Source of the DNA: Myxococcales bacterium
GTDB lineage: Bacteria; Myxococcota_A; Polyangia; Polyangiales; Ga0077539
Reading direction: 5' to 3'
NCBI GenBank assembly: GCA_013298625.1
Contig: JAAFIF010000044.1
Span: 1 to 64,000, forward strand
DNA: 64,000 nt
The translations under genes were made by a program, and so were the position numbers. Shown here in pieces: positions 42,502 through 51,349 of the stretch. Position 1 is the stretch's first letter. The number at the start of each line of letters is the position of its first letter. Below the pieces are notes generated by a model. It was not told the DNA's origin. It did no database searches and saw only the letters and a program-made list of their open reading frames with translations.

Positions 42502-43596
42502 ATGGTCGACTCGTGCGCTCGTTTGCTGCTCGCGCTCTGCGCTGCGTTGGCTCTCGCGGGAGCGACGAGCTGCTACGAGCTGCGGCAGGCCTCGGGGCAG
42601 CTCGACATGTTCTTGCGCCGCCGCTCGATCTCGTCGCTGCACGACGACCCCCGCACGACGCCGCGCGATCGCGACCGCTTGCGGGTCCTGTGGTTCGCGC
42701 GGGACTTCGCGCTGCGCGAGCTCGGGCTCAACGCGAGCGAGAGCTACCAGTCCATCGTCGTGCTCGACCGCGCCGCGGTCAGCTACGTGGTGGCCGCGGC
42801 GCCCGCGGATCGAATCGAGCCGTACCGCTGGTGTTTTCCGTTCGCGGGGTGCCTGCCGTACATCGGGTACTTCGATCGACGCGACGCTGTGCGCGAGCGC
42901 GATCGCCTCGCTGCGCTGGGGTACGACACGATGCTGCGCGGCGTGGACGCGTACAGCTTGGGCGGGTGGTTTCCTGATCCCGTGTACTCGCCGCTGCTCG
43001 CGCGGACGCGTGGGTCCATCGCCAACACCGTGATCCACGAGCTGACGCACGGGACGATCTTCGTCGCGAGCGAAGCCCGCTTCAACGAGAGCGTCGCGAC
43101 CTTCGTCGGAGACCACGGCAGCTTGCTGTTTCTTCGACAGCGATACGGACACGACTCGCCCACGGTGCGCGAGACCCTCGCGTACGCCCGCGACGCCGAT
43201 CGGTGGGAGCAGCACTGCCGCTCGCTCGCCGCTCGATTGTCGGCCCTGTACGCCGCGCGCCTTCCGCGCGCCGAGACGCTGCGCCGAAAGCGCGCCCTCA
43301 TCGCGAGCGCTCGCGCGACGCTCACCGCGGCTGCGTTCGAGACCCGCGCCTACCGACGTCGCGCCTCGACCGCGTCGCTCAACAACGCTGACCTCGCCAC
43401 GCAGGCGACTTACCTCGGCGACCGCGCGCTGCTCGAAGACGCGTTTCGTGCGCACGGCGGGCAGCTTCGCGAGTTCATCTCGTTTCTTCGCTCGCAAGTG
43501 GCGCCGGCGCCGCACCCCTCGCGCTGGCTCGCTGCGTGGGTTCGTCGCCGGACTACCGAGGCGCGGGGCAACACCACGGCGCGTGCCCCTCGCTGA
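42502..43596 (+). CDS. Predicted aminopeptidase (PF10023-type) lipoprotein
   Basis: 364 residues. Start at ATG 42502 gives a signal with lipobox GATSC (MVDSCARLLLALCAALALAGATSC). The family's metal site is visible: VIHELTHGTIFV (HExxH) and 14 residues later the downstream acid FNESVATFVGDHG. Members are predicted zinc aminopeptidases of the periplasm; none is well characterised, so the peptidase label rests on the motif. Conserved YLPYIGYFD-like segment (GCLPYIGYFDRRDAV) and GGWFPDPVYSPLL are also family marks. Its last 44 bp overlap, on the opposite strand, the end of the kinase gene. Confidence 0.86.
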   Translation: MVDSCARLLLALCAALALAGATSCYELRQASGQLDMFLRRRSISSLHDDPRTTPRDRDRLRVLWFARDFALRELGLNASESYQSIVVLDRAAVSYVVAAAPADRIEPYRWCFPFAGCLPYIGYFDRRDAVRERDRLAALGYDTMLRGVDAYSLGGWFPDPVYSPLLARTRGSIANTVIHELTHGTIFVASEARFNESVATFVGDHGSLLFLRQRYGHDSPTVRETLAYARDADRWEQHCRSLAARLSALYAARLPRAETLRRKRALIASARATLTAAAFETRAYRRRASTASLNNADLATQATYLGDRALLEDAFRAHGGQLREFISFLRSQVAPAPHPSRWLAAWVRRRTTEARGNTTARAPR

Positions 43597-45193
43597 GCAG
43601 CGATCGGTACGACGGGCACGAGCCGTATCGCTCGGCTGAGCAAAAATCCAGCGCGGATCGGCATCCTGCCGCGCGCGCGTCGCGCTGGTCCGTCCCGTAG
43701 TCGTCCGGCGCGCCTGCGACGTAGTAGCCGTACGACATCGCTCCGCTCGAGGCCTGCTGACACGACTCGTCCAGCGACTCGCTGCGCGTCAGCGAGCGCA
43801 ACGGCCGCGGCGCCGTCGCGGTCGCGGTCGCGGTCGGCGTTGGTTCGACCGGCGCTTGCACCGTTGTCTGCGCGGGCGGAGTTCGCTGAGCGCTGGCGTC
43901 GACCGGCGCCACGGTTGTCGACGCCGGCGCGACCTGCAGCTCGTTGGTCGAAGCCCCCACCGTCGGCCGCGTCGGTCGGGGCGGGGGAGGGGCGTCGTCA
44001 GCTGCGCCCATGAATTCAAAGCGCTTGTAGATTCCCAGCGATCCTGCCGCGATGCCAACAACGCCACACAAGACCGCGACCGCCCACAGCGCCCGCGTCA
44101 GACGCGACGAAGCTGCGCCGTTCGCCGCTGCCGCGGGCTCGCTCGTCGCGGGCGTCGAAGGCTGCGGCAGCGGCGCGGGAGCCACCTGGACCGTCGGCGA
44201 CGAAAACGGGCCCGCCGGCCGCGAAGAGGGCGGCGTTGCGCTCACCGCGGCCAGGGCCACGGTGGGAGCGTACGCCTCCGCGCCGAGCGCTTGCGGCGCG
44301 GCGCTGTGCAACGCCGCGACGAAGGCGTGGCACGCCTCCCGTGCGTTGGCGAAGCGCGCCGTCGCGTCGCGCTCGAGGCACCGGGCGAACCACGGGTCGA
44401 TCGTCGGCGCGATCGACGTGTGCAGAGACCGCGCGCGCAGCGAAGCAGGCTCGATCGGGTCGACCAGCAGCTCTCGCACGATCGCCGACAGGTTCACGAG
44501 CTCCTCGTTGGCGGCGAGCCAGTAGTGCCGGCCCGTCAGCACGTAGAACCCGATCAGGCCGAGCGCCCACACGTCGGTCGCCGGACGAATCGCGCCTCGC
44601 GCGTCGCACTGCTCGGGCGCCATCCAGAGCGGCGTGCCGATCTGGCCTGTCGCCGTCGCGGACGTGCGGTGCTCTCGCACGACCTTCGAGACGCCAAAAT
44701 CCAACACCTTCAGCGACCAGTGGTGCGGCTCGCTCGGCGCGTGCTGCAAGAACAAATTCTCTGGCTTGAGGTCTCGGTGCACCACGCCCGCTTCGTGCGC
44801 CGCCCCCACGGCGTCCGCGAGCTGATTGAACAGCTGCACGCTCTCCGCTGCGCCGAGCGCGCCCCGCGCGACGCGGTCGCTCAGCGTCTCGCCCTCGAGC
44901 AGCTCCATCGCCAGCCACGGCGCGCCCCGCTCTCGGTCGACGCCCGAGGCGATCACCTCGACGATGTGCCTGCTGCGAATCGCCGCGCCGATCCGCGCCT
45001 CCTGCATGAATCGCTCGACCTGCCGCGCCTCGGTGAGCAGCTCGGGCTGCAGGATCTTCAGCGCCCGCGCGCGGCCGGTCGAGCGCTGCCGCGCCACGTA
45101 GAGCGCGCCCATCCCGCCGCGCGCGAGCTTGCGCTCGATCACGAAATCGCCGCCGATGACCGCGCCTGGCTGCAGGGTTTCGTCCGAGTCCAT
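43553..45193 (-). CDS. Membrane-anchored Hanks-type Ser/Thr protein kinase
   Basis: 546 residues. The kinase domain (about 16-275) has the full set: glycine loop KLARGGMGALYVA at 22-34, Lys46 in ALKIL, catalytic HRDLKPEN at 139-146, DFG at 165-167, and APEQCD as the activation-segment end. Pro/Ala-rich linker, then a transmembrane helix near 365-387 (LWAVAVLCGVVGIAAGSLGIY), then a periplasmic tail with a Pro/Thr-rich stretch and six or more cysteines at the C-terminus (CQQASSG, CRSALDFCSAERYGSCPSY). The tail may be a sensor. Convergent with the aminopeptidase gene, overlapping it by 44 bp, so the last residues are shared coding sequence on both strands. ATG at 45193 begins the domain directly. 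Confidence 0.92.
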   Translation of the reverse strand: MDSDETLQPGAVIGGDFVIERKLARGGMGALYVARQRSTGRARALKILQPELLTEARQVERFMQEARIGAAIRSRHIVEVIASGVDRERGAPWLAMELLEGETLSDRVARGALGAAESVQLFNQLADAVGAAHEAGVVHRDLKPENLFLQHAPSEPHHWSLKVLDFGVSKVVREHRTSATATGQIGTPLWMAPEQCDARGAIRPATDVWALGLIGFYVLTGRHYWLAANEELVNLSAIVRELLVDPIEPASLRARSLHTSIAPTIDPWFARCLERDATARFANAREACHAFVAALHSAAPQALGAEAYAPTVALAAVSATPPSSRPAGPFSSPTVQVAPAPLPQPSTPATSEPAAAANGAASSRLTRALWAVAVLCGVVGIAAGSLGIYKRFEFMGAADDAPPPPRPTRPTVGASTNELQVAPASTTVAPVDASAQRTPPAQTTVQAPVEPTPTATATATAPRPLRSLTRSESLDESCQQASSGAMSYGYYVAGAPDDYGTDQRDARAAGCRSALDFCSAERYGSCPSYRSLLSEGHAPWCCPAPR

Positions 45194-45417
45194 CTACGCC
45201 TCGACGCCCGAGCTGGCAGAAGGTTCCCAGTGGGGCGCGCGCTGTTGGGTCGTCGCATCGTCGATGCGCGCCGTGGCTGCGCCTACAAGCTGCGCCCTAG
45301 CGTGTGTGCTCGTTCGTCGATTCATCAGGCTCGCCGTCGGCCATCGTCGCTGCGCGCGTCGATCGTGATGGGTTGCGCATGCATTCTGGCCGCTCGGCGG
45401 CGTACTCTACCCGCTCG

Positions 45418-46383
45418 ATGAACCTCGTCACGAGCGGCGGACGCGACGCGATCGATCGCGCTCTCGATCGCGCCCTCGACTATCTTCGCGACGCCCAGAG
45501 CGACGACGGCGAGTTTGCGTCGCAGGTCTGCGCGCAGCGTGACATGCGCGGCGTCGTGGCGCCGGACAGCAACTACTTCGCGACGTCGCAGGTGCTCTGG
45601 AGCCTGGGCTTCGTGTTTCATCGACGGGTGGTCGCGCCGATGCGCCGACGCGCGAGCGAGTTCGTTCGGGCCGGCGGCGAAGGCGGCGCGTGGCGCTTCT
45701 TCTCGCCGAAAGTGTGGCGCAGGGACGCGCACGACGTCGACACCACCGCGTGCGCGGCGGCCGCGATCTTGTCGTACGAGCCGGCGTTCGACGCCAGCGC
45801 GACCGTCGAGCGGTTGATCGAGGCCCGCGACGCCGAGCAGCGGTTCGTTCGGCGGATCGGCGCCGTCGACCCGCCCGAGGTCGACGCCGTCACCAACGCC
45901 AACGCGCTGTGGCTGCTCGGCGACGACCCGCGAGCGCTCGGCGCGGCGCGCTGGCTCGACGCGGTGATCGAGCGCGGCGCAGGCCGCGAGCACTCGCCGT
46001 GGTACGCCAGTGAATTTGCGCTGTTTCACGCTGCGAGCCGCGCTCTCTACACCGGGGCTCGCGCGCTCGAGTCCGCGCGACCTGCGATGCTGCGAGCGCT
46101 CTCGCACAGCGCGCTCGCCGATGGCAGCTACGGCGACGCGCTCGACACGGCGCTGGCGGTCTGCGCGCTGCACAACCTCGGGGCCACGCGCTCGGACCAC
46201 GCCGCGCGCGCGGTCACCGCGCTGCTGTCGATGCAGCGGCGGGACGGCTCGTGGCCGAGCTGCGCGGCGTGGAGCCGACCTGGCCCGCGCCCGGCCTGGT
46301 GGGGCGGCGGCGCATGGGCCACGGCGCTCGCCGTCGAGGCGATCGTGCGGACGGCGTCCGACCGTGGCGCGGCGCGGCGCTGA
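45418..46383 (+). CDS. Terpene-cyclase-like alpha/alpha-barrel protein
   Basis: 321 residues from ATG at 45418. Repeated QW-like motifs of the squalene-hopene cyclase and prenyltransferase-beta fold are seen at both ends (ALDYLRDAQSDDGEFAS and LLSMQRRDGSWPSC) with repeats between (ATSQVLWSLGFVFHRR, AITNANALWLLGDD). Aromatic residues line the expected repeats. The DxDD motif of class II cyclases is not obvious; AHDVDTTACAAA provides a DVDT at a similar place, the usual form for related enzymes. So it may be a cyclase, or a lyase-like or binding relative. It converges with a helical gene eight bases away that could be its partner. Confidence 0.72.
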   Translation: MNLVTSGGRDAIDRALDRALDYLRDAQSDDGEFASQVCAQRDMRGVVAPDSNYFATSQVLWSLGFVFHRRVVAPMRRRASEFVRAGGEGGAWRFFSPKVWRRDAHDVDTTACAAAAILSYEPAFDASATVERLIEARDAEQRFVRRIGAVDPPEVDAVTNANALWLLGDDPRALGAARWLDAVIERGAGREHSPWYASEFALFHAASRALYTGARALESARPAMLRALSHSALADGSYGDALDTALAVCALHNLGATRSDHAARAVTALLSMQRRDGSWPSCAAWSRPGPRPAWWGGGAWATALAVEAIVRTASDRGAARR

Positions 46384-46391
46384 GGTCGAGC

Positions 46392-47405
46392 TCACCGCGC
46401 TTCGGACAAGCGGGCGCGCGCGGCGTCGAGCAGCCGTTGGCGGCTCTCGGCGGTGGCCGCGTGCTCGCTCGCCCGCGCGGCACGCGCGCAGCGCTCCATC
46501 GCCGCGCACCATTCGCGTGCGCGGGGAGCGACGGTCGCGTCAGCGGCCGCCTCGCGAAACAGCTGCGAAGACGCCTCCACCAGCGCTGCGTCCGTGGCGT
46601 CGAGCACCTCGGCGGTGCTCGCCCCGAACAGCGCGCGGTCGTCGTCGGCGTCGCGCGCGTCCCTGTGCCATTGCATTGCGAGCATGACGCGATCGAACCA
46701 CGCGCGCAGCCGGACGACGGTGTCCCGCGCCGCGCCGCGGCACTCGAGCAGCACGCCCGCGCTCACCCAATGGTAGCCAACGGTGTCGCGCACTCGCTTG
46801 ATGTACTGCTCTGCGCGTTCAGAGAGCGATTCGGCCTTCTCGGGCTCGGACGGCTCGCGCTGGCGCTGCGCTGCGTGGGCTCGCTTTCGCGCGCTGCGCT
46901 CGAGCACGGCGAGGCGCCACGCCCTGCGCTCGTCGGCGATCCAACGACGAGCGCGCGCCCCGCTGTTGCATGCGGTGGCGAGGGCGCTCTCCCACTCGCG
47001 TCGCAGCCACAGCGCGTCCCGCTCGATCGCGCGGTCCTCTCGCACGAGGCCGTCGGCGACGCGGTCGCACAGCTGGCCATAGAACCCGGCGACGTGGTGC
47101 GCTCGACGAAACGCGTCGAGCTCGCGCGCGGCGATCGCCACGGCGCTCGACTCGGCGACGACGACGGGCAGCTCGAAGAGCGCGTCGAAAGGCGGCGGGG
47201 CGGCGTCGCACCAGCCCCCGTCTGGGCGCGAGGTGATTCCGATGCGATATGGCAAGACGAGCGTCATCGCTCGGTCGCGTGCGGCGCGGCGCTCGACGAG
47301 CGCCGCCCACGTTGCGTCAGGCGCGCATTCGAGCGGGCGACCGCCTGCGGATGCGTCGCTGATGACTCCCTCCGTTTGCTGCATTCTCACCGATCGACAT
47401 GCCAT
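46392..47405 (-). CDS. Unknown helical protein, possibly class I isoprenoid-like
   Basis: 337 residues, nearly all helix, no signal. Start at ATG 47405; ATG at 47384 is also possible. Two acid-rich stretches, AHHVAGFYGQLCDRVADGLVRED in two pieces at about 103-125 and MLAMQWHRDARDADDDRAL near 262-280, sit in helices like the Asp-rich motifs of class I prenyl or terpene synthases (Q...D..D..DD), but neither is a clean DDxxD. A basic, Glu-rich central section (RQREPSEPEKAESLSERAEQ) may be a coiled coil. The neighbour on the other strand is terpene-cyclase-like, which raises the chance of an isoprenoid role. I have low certainty in the function, good certainty that it is a gene. Confidence 0.6.
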   Translation of the reverse strand: MACRSVRMQQTEGVISDASAGGRPLECAPDATWAALVERRAARDRAMTLVLPYRIGITSRPDGGWCDAAPPPFDALFELPVVVAESSAVAIAARELDAFRRAHHVAGFYGQLCDRVADGLVREDRAIERDALWLRREWESALATACNSGARARRWIADERRAWRLAVLERSARKRAHAAQRQREPSEPEKAESLSERAEQYIKRVRDTVGYHWVSAGVLLECRGAARDTVVRLRAWFDRVMLAMQWHRDARDADDDRALFGASTAEVLDATDAALVEASSQLFREAAADATVAPRAREWCAAMERCARAARASEHAATAESRQRLLDAARARLSEAR

Positions 47406-47454
47406 GCATGTGCCGACCGTTTCGCTTCGAGAGTCGGAGATTCAGGCTCCGAAT

Positions 47455-47502
47455 GGACGGAAGCGTCCAAAAGCAGCGCTCGGATATGGGACGCATCCGT
47501 CC
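47455..47502. promoter_or_regulatory. Two GGACG-N4-CGTCC palindromes
   Basis: Perfect 14-base palindromes lie at 47455-47468 (spacer GAAG) and 47489-47502 (spacer CATC), 34 bp apart centre to centre, near three helical turns. They are between the divergent helical gene (50 bp from its start) and the NtrC-like gene (about 180 bp). Paired identical arms with different spacers argue for a dimeric regulator bound to both sites. Confidence 0.6.
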
Positions 47503-47680
47503 TGATCTGAGCAACTTTCCACGTGGTTTCACCGCCAACCCGAGCGCTTCTCATTCGCGGACCGCGTCGGCGAACGAAACCGCGCGGCGGCTGCGGGGCT
47601 CTGTCTTCGTCTTCGCCAGCAAACGCAATCTTTGCCTGACGTTCGTCGGCGCGCGCCGCGAAGCGGTATCTTCGGTCGGC

Positions 47681-49201
47681 ATGATTCTAGCGTCGCCGCC
47701 GCACGATGGCGGAAGCCGCGGGCCCCAGGAGCCGACCTTGAGGATCTTGATCGTCGACGACCAACGCGCGTTTCGTCGCGTGTTGAGGGACATCGTCGCG
47801 AAGCTTCCAAACACAGAGGTCGTCGAAGCGGCTTCGCTCGAGGAGGCCCGCCGCTGCGAGCGCGAATCGCGGCCCGACGTGATGTTGGTCGACATTCGAC
47901 TCAGCGACGACGAGCTCAACCGCGACGGTCTCGCGTTTGTGTCCGACGGCCCGAGCGCGCACCGCGGCCGAATCATCTGCGTCACCGCGTCGAGCGAGAT
48001 GGCCCTCATTCGCCAGGCCATGCGCGCGGGCGCATACGATTACATCCTCAAGGACGACCTCTCTGAGGACCTGATCCTGCCGATCCTTCGCGAGATCGAG
48101 GCGCGGCTCGGCCTCGAGCGCGAGCTGACGACCCTGCGCGCGCGCGCCGCGGATGACCTGCCCTTTGCGGGGCTCGTGGGCGCGTCGCCTGCGATGGTGT
48201 CTTTGCGCGAGAAGATCCAACGCGTGGCGCTCTCGGACCGACCCGTGCTCGTCACGGGCCCGATGGGCGCTGGCAAAGAAGAAGTCGCGCGCGCCATTCA
48301 TCGCGCTGGCCCCAACCCGACGGCGCCGTTCTTCGACGTCAATTGCGGGGCGTTTCCCGTGCACCTCGCTGAGTCCGAGCTGTTCGGCCACGTGAAGGGC
48401 GCGTTCACCGGCGCGACGGCGGACCGCGACGGCTGTTTCAAAGCCGTCCGCGCCGGAACGCTCTTGCTCGACGAGGTCGCCGAGCTCTCGAAAGACCTGC
48501 AAGTGAAGCTGCTGCGCGTCGTCGAGACGCGGCAGTTTCGCCCGACCGGCTCCGACAAGACGCCTCTGCCGTTTCTCGGACGCATCGTCGCAGCGACCAA
48601 CGACGACCTCCGCGCGCGTGCGCGGGAAAAGCGCTTTCGCGAAGACCTGCTCTATCGGCTCGAGGTGCTCACGATCGACGTTCCGCCGCTCGAGGCGCGC
48701 AGCTCGGATATTCCGATGCTGGTCGCGCATCTCGTCGCGCGCCAGTCGCGCCCGCTGCATTTCACCGACGATGCGTTTGCGTTTCTTCAGGCGCAATCGT
48801 GGCCGGGCAACGTGCGCCAGCTCCGCACCGTCGTCGATCGCCTCGCGGTGTTTGCAAACGACAACGTCGTGCGCGCCGCCGACGTGAGCGCCGTGATGAA
48901 CACCGCCGACGCGGTCGAGCGCGATCGCTTGCGGCAAATGGCCGACGCTGTGCTCGACCTCTCTGGCGATCACGACCGCGTCACCGCGATGGAAGACGCC
49001 CTGTATTCTCGCGCCCTCGAGCGCGCGCAGGGCAACAACAGTCACGCTGGCCGCCTGCTCGGGGTCAGCCGCAAGAGCGTCGAGCGCTGGCGAAGACGAA
49101 CCACGCTCGCCCAGTGGCGCACCAGCGGATCCAACGGCGATGGCGCAGGCGCCTCCGCCGATGGCGATGGCGACGGCGAGCGGGGCGAGGCGTCGAGGTA
49201 G
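47681..49201 (+). CDS. NtrC-family response regulator, sigma-54 activator
   Basis: 506 residues. Receiver domain about 20-145 with acid pair DD26-27 and likely phospho-acceptor D71 (MLVDIRLSDD). AAA+ domain about 165-390: Walker A GPMGAGKEEVARAIHRAGP (a departure from the usual GESGTGKE), the sigma-54 contact loop in ESELFGHVKGAFTGATADRDG, and Walker B LLLDEVAELSK. Final HTH about 450-480 (NNSHAGRLLGVSRKSVERWRRR). A Gly/Asp-rich tail (DGDGDGERGEASR) is unusual. It activates sigma-54 promoters after phosphorylation by an unknown kinase; no histidine kinase gene is adjacent. Start at ATG 47681 chosen as the nearest to the receiver domain; upstream is 275 bp with two palindromes. Confidence 0.9.
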   Translation: MILASPPHDGGSRGPQEPTLRILIVDDQRAFRRVLRDIVAKLPNTEVVEAASLEEARRCERESRPDVMLVDIRLSDDELNRDGLAFVSDGPSAHRGRIICVTASSEMALIRQAMRAGAYDYILKDDLSEDLILPILREIEARLGLERELTTLRARAADDLPFAGLVGASPAMVSLREKIQRVALSDRPVLVTGPMGAGKEEVARAIHRAGPNPTAPFFDVNCGAFPVHLAESELFGHVKGAFTGATADRDGCFKAVRAGTLLLDEVAELSKDLQVKLLRVVETRQFRPTGSDKTPLPFLGRIVAATNDDLRARAREKRFREDLLYRLEVLTIDVPPLEARSSDIPMLVAHLVARQSRPLHFTDDAFAFLQAQSWPGNVRQLRTVVDRLAVFANDNVVRAADVSAVMNTADAVERDRLRQMADAVLDLSGDHDRVTAMEDALYSRALERAQGNNSHAGRLLGVSRKSVERWRRRTTLAQWRTSGSNGDGAGASADGDGDGERGEASR

Positions 49202-49314
49202 GCCAACGTCGGCTCTGAGCCTCGCTTCACCAACGTTGGGGCGGTGAAGAATTTTCGCGGTTCGTCGGGACGCAGCGCCCGGCGGCGTGCGAGAATTTTT
49301 AGTGAGGGTTCAAA

Positions 49315-49884
49315 GTGGCGCAGGCGGAGGCGGCCAGCAAGGCATCACTGTTCATTGGTATTCGAGCGATCCTCGCGCGCGAGGGGCGGCTCGAACGCGT
49401 GATCGAGGCCGCCGGGCCGACGCTCAAGGCGCTGCTCGAGCATCCGCCGCTCGCGAGCGAATGGGTGTCGGGCACGCTCATGCACGAGCTGTTGACCGCG
49501 ATCGCCGCCAACGACGGGCTCGACGCAGTCCAGCGCACCACGCGCCGCGCCGTCACCGAGTCGATCGTCCCGCTCTTGCGCTCGTACGCTGGGCCGATGC
49601 TGCGGCTCTTCGGCGCCACGCCGCACACGATCTTCTCGCGCCTCAACGACGTGATGAAGCTCACCAACCGAGGGATCGACGGCGGCTATCGGCGCGGCGG
49701 AGAGCGTCGCGCCTTCGTCTCATTTTGCCACCCCGCGGCGGGCCCGATGAACGCTGCGATGTTCGCGTCGTGGCGCGGTTCGCTCGAGGCGATCCTCGAC
49801 TTCTGCGACGTTCGCGGGACCATCAGCCCGCCCGTCGTCAACGCTGCGAAGAACGGCGCCGAGTTCGAGCTCGAGTGGCAGTGA
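49315..49884 (+). CDS. Unknown myxobacterial-type helical protein
   Basis: 189 residues from GTG at 49315. It is all helix (SKASLFIGIRAILAREGRLERVIE, PLASEWVSGTLMHELLTAIAAN, FSRLNDVMKLTNRGID) with a short beta end (RRAFVSFCHPAAG ... FELEWQ). The size and outline fit the lineage-restricted DUF2378/TIGR02265-like proteins of myxobacteria, but the match is by impression only. It lies between the NtrC-like regulator and a carotenoid oxygenase on the same strand. An inverted repeat (CCAACGT ... ACGTTGG) and AT-rich stretches lie in its upstream spacer. Function unknown. Confidence 0.6.
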   Translation: MAQAEAASKASLFIGIRAILAREGRLERVIEAAGPTLKALLEHPPLASEWVSGTLMHELLTAIAANDGLDAVQRTTRRAVTESIVPLLRSYAGPMLRLFGATPHTIFSRLNDVMKLTNRGIDGGYRRGGERRAFVSFCHPAAGPMNAAMFASWRGSLEAILDFCDVRGTISPPVVNAAKNGAEFELEWQ

Positions 49885-49930
49885 CACCAGCGCTCAGCGC
49901 TCGACGGACGCGCGCAGTTTCGACACAGTC

Positions 49931-51343
49931 GTGCCCGCGATGAACGACCTTCCCCTCGCGTCCAGCCGCTTTCTCGAAGGCAACTTCGGCCCGGTGCTCG
50001 ACGAGCGCGACGACCTCGACCTCACGGTCGTCGGCGAGATCCCATCGGCGCTCGACGGAGTGTTCGTGCGCAACGGACCCAATCCGCAGTTCGCCCCGCG
50101 CGCGACGTATCACTGGTTCGCTGGCGACGGGATGCTCCACAGCGTCGAGCTCCGCGAGCGACGCGCGCGCTACCGCAACCGCTTCGTCCACACAGAAGGC
50201 TTCGTGCGCGAACGCGACGCTGGCGTCGCGCTGTGGCGCGGCGACCTCGGCATGCCCGACTTCGAAAACCCCAACGGCCCCACGCGCGGCAACACCGCCA
50301 ACACCGCGCTCGTCTTGCACCACCGCAAGCTGCTTGCGCTGTGGGAGGCCGGAGCGCCGCACGAGATCGCGCTGCCCTCGCTCGAGACCGTCGGTCCCTG
50401 CTCGTTCGGAGGCGCGCTCGACGGTCCTTTCACAGCGCACCCCAAGGTCGATCCGCGCACGGGCGAGCTGCTCTTCTTCGGCTACGATCTGCTCAGCGCC
50501 CCGCATTTGCGCTACGGCGAGGCGCGCCGCGACGGGACCGTAGCCTTCGTCCGCGACGTCGCGCTCGAGAAGGGGACGATGATCCACGACTTCGCGATCA
50601 CCGAGCGCTTCGCCGTCATCGCGGTGTTTCCGTTTCCGTTCGAGCTCGAGCGCGCGATGCAGGGCGAGTCCCCGTTTGTCTTCGACCCCGACGGCGTCAC
50701 GCGCTGGGCCGTCATCGAGCGCGGACAGCCCGACCGCCCTGTGCGCTGGTTCGAGAGCGCGCCTTGCTACGTCTACCACTTCGCCAACGCGCACGAGCGC
50801 GACGGTCGAATCGTCGTCGAGGGCTGCCGCATGCCGCGCGCGTCCATCGATTTCGACAGCGAAATCGGCGGCGACAACGCTGGGACGCTTCATCGCTGGA
50901 CGCTCGACCTCGCTGACGGCTCGGTTCGCGAAGAGCGCCTCGACGAGCGCGCGAGCGAGTTTCCTCGCATCAACGAGGCGCTCCTCGGACAGCGCGCGCG
51001 CTACGTGTACGCAGCGCTGATCGACCCGTCCCACGCGCTCGCGCAGCGCTCGCAGTTCGCCGTCGGCTGGAGGCGCTACGACCTCGAGCGCGGCGAGAGC
51101 CTCGAGCATCGGCACGGTGACGGCGTCTTTGGCGGCGAAGGCGTCTTCGTCCCGAGACCCGACGCCGCGCGCGAAGACGACGGCTGGCTCGTCGGCTACG
51201 TCCACGACACCCTCGCCGATCGCAGCGAGCTGCGAATCGTCGACGCCATGGATTTCACCGCGCCGCCCGTCGCGCGCGTGCTGCTGCCGCGCCGCGTTCC
51301 GTACGGCTTTCACGGCGTGTGGATCCCCTCGGGCTCGACCTGA
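49931..51343 (+). CDS. Carotenoid oxygenase (CCD family), second copy
   Basis: 470 residues. All four iron-binding histidines are present: H170 (FTAHPKVD), H219 (MIHDFAIT), H283 (YVYHFANA) and H461 (YGFHGVWI). Strong family blocks include VFVRNGPNPQF and YHWFAGDGMLH near the N-terminus and FGYDLLSAPHLRY. This copy is nearer the apocarotenoid 15,15'-oxygenase/lignostilbene type than the paralogue at 88-1518, with which it shares only the core motifs. No signal peptide. It cleaves a carotenoid or a stilbene-like substrate; no regulatory neighbour indicates which. Head-to-tail, six bases, from a small unknown gene on the opposite strand. Confidence 0.94.
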   Translation: MPAMNDLPLASSRFLEGNFGPVLDERDDLDLTVVGEIPSALDGVFVRNGPNPQFAPRATYHWFAGDGMLHSVELRERRARYRNRFVHTEGFVRERDAGVALWRGDLGMPDFENPNGPTRGNTANTALVLHHRKLLALWEAGAPHEIALPSLETVGPCSFGGALDGPFTAHPKVDPRTGELLFFGYDLLSAPHLRYGEARRDGTVAFVRDVALEKGTMIHDFAITERFAVIAVFPFPFELERAMQGESPFVFDPDGVTRWAVIERGQPDRPVRWFESAPCYVYHFANAHERDGRIVVEGCRMPRASIDFDSEIGGDNAGTLHRWTLDLADGSVREERLDERASEFPRINEALLGQRARYVYAALIDPSHALAQRSQFAVGWRRYDLERGESLEHRHGDGVFGGEGVFVPRPDAAREDDGWLVGYVHDTLADRSELRIVDAMDFTAPPVARVLLPRRVPYGFHGVWIPSGST

Positions 51344-51349
51344 TCGTCC

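Noticed and set aside
40930..43515. Long minus-strand frame antisense to lipoprotein and aminopeptidase genes
   Set aside because: Composition is typical of an antisense shadow in high-GC DNA (Arg, Ala, Val, His) and no motif is present.
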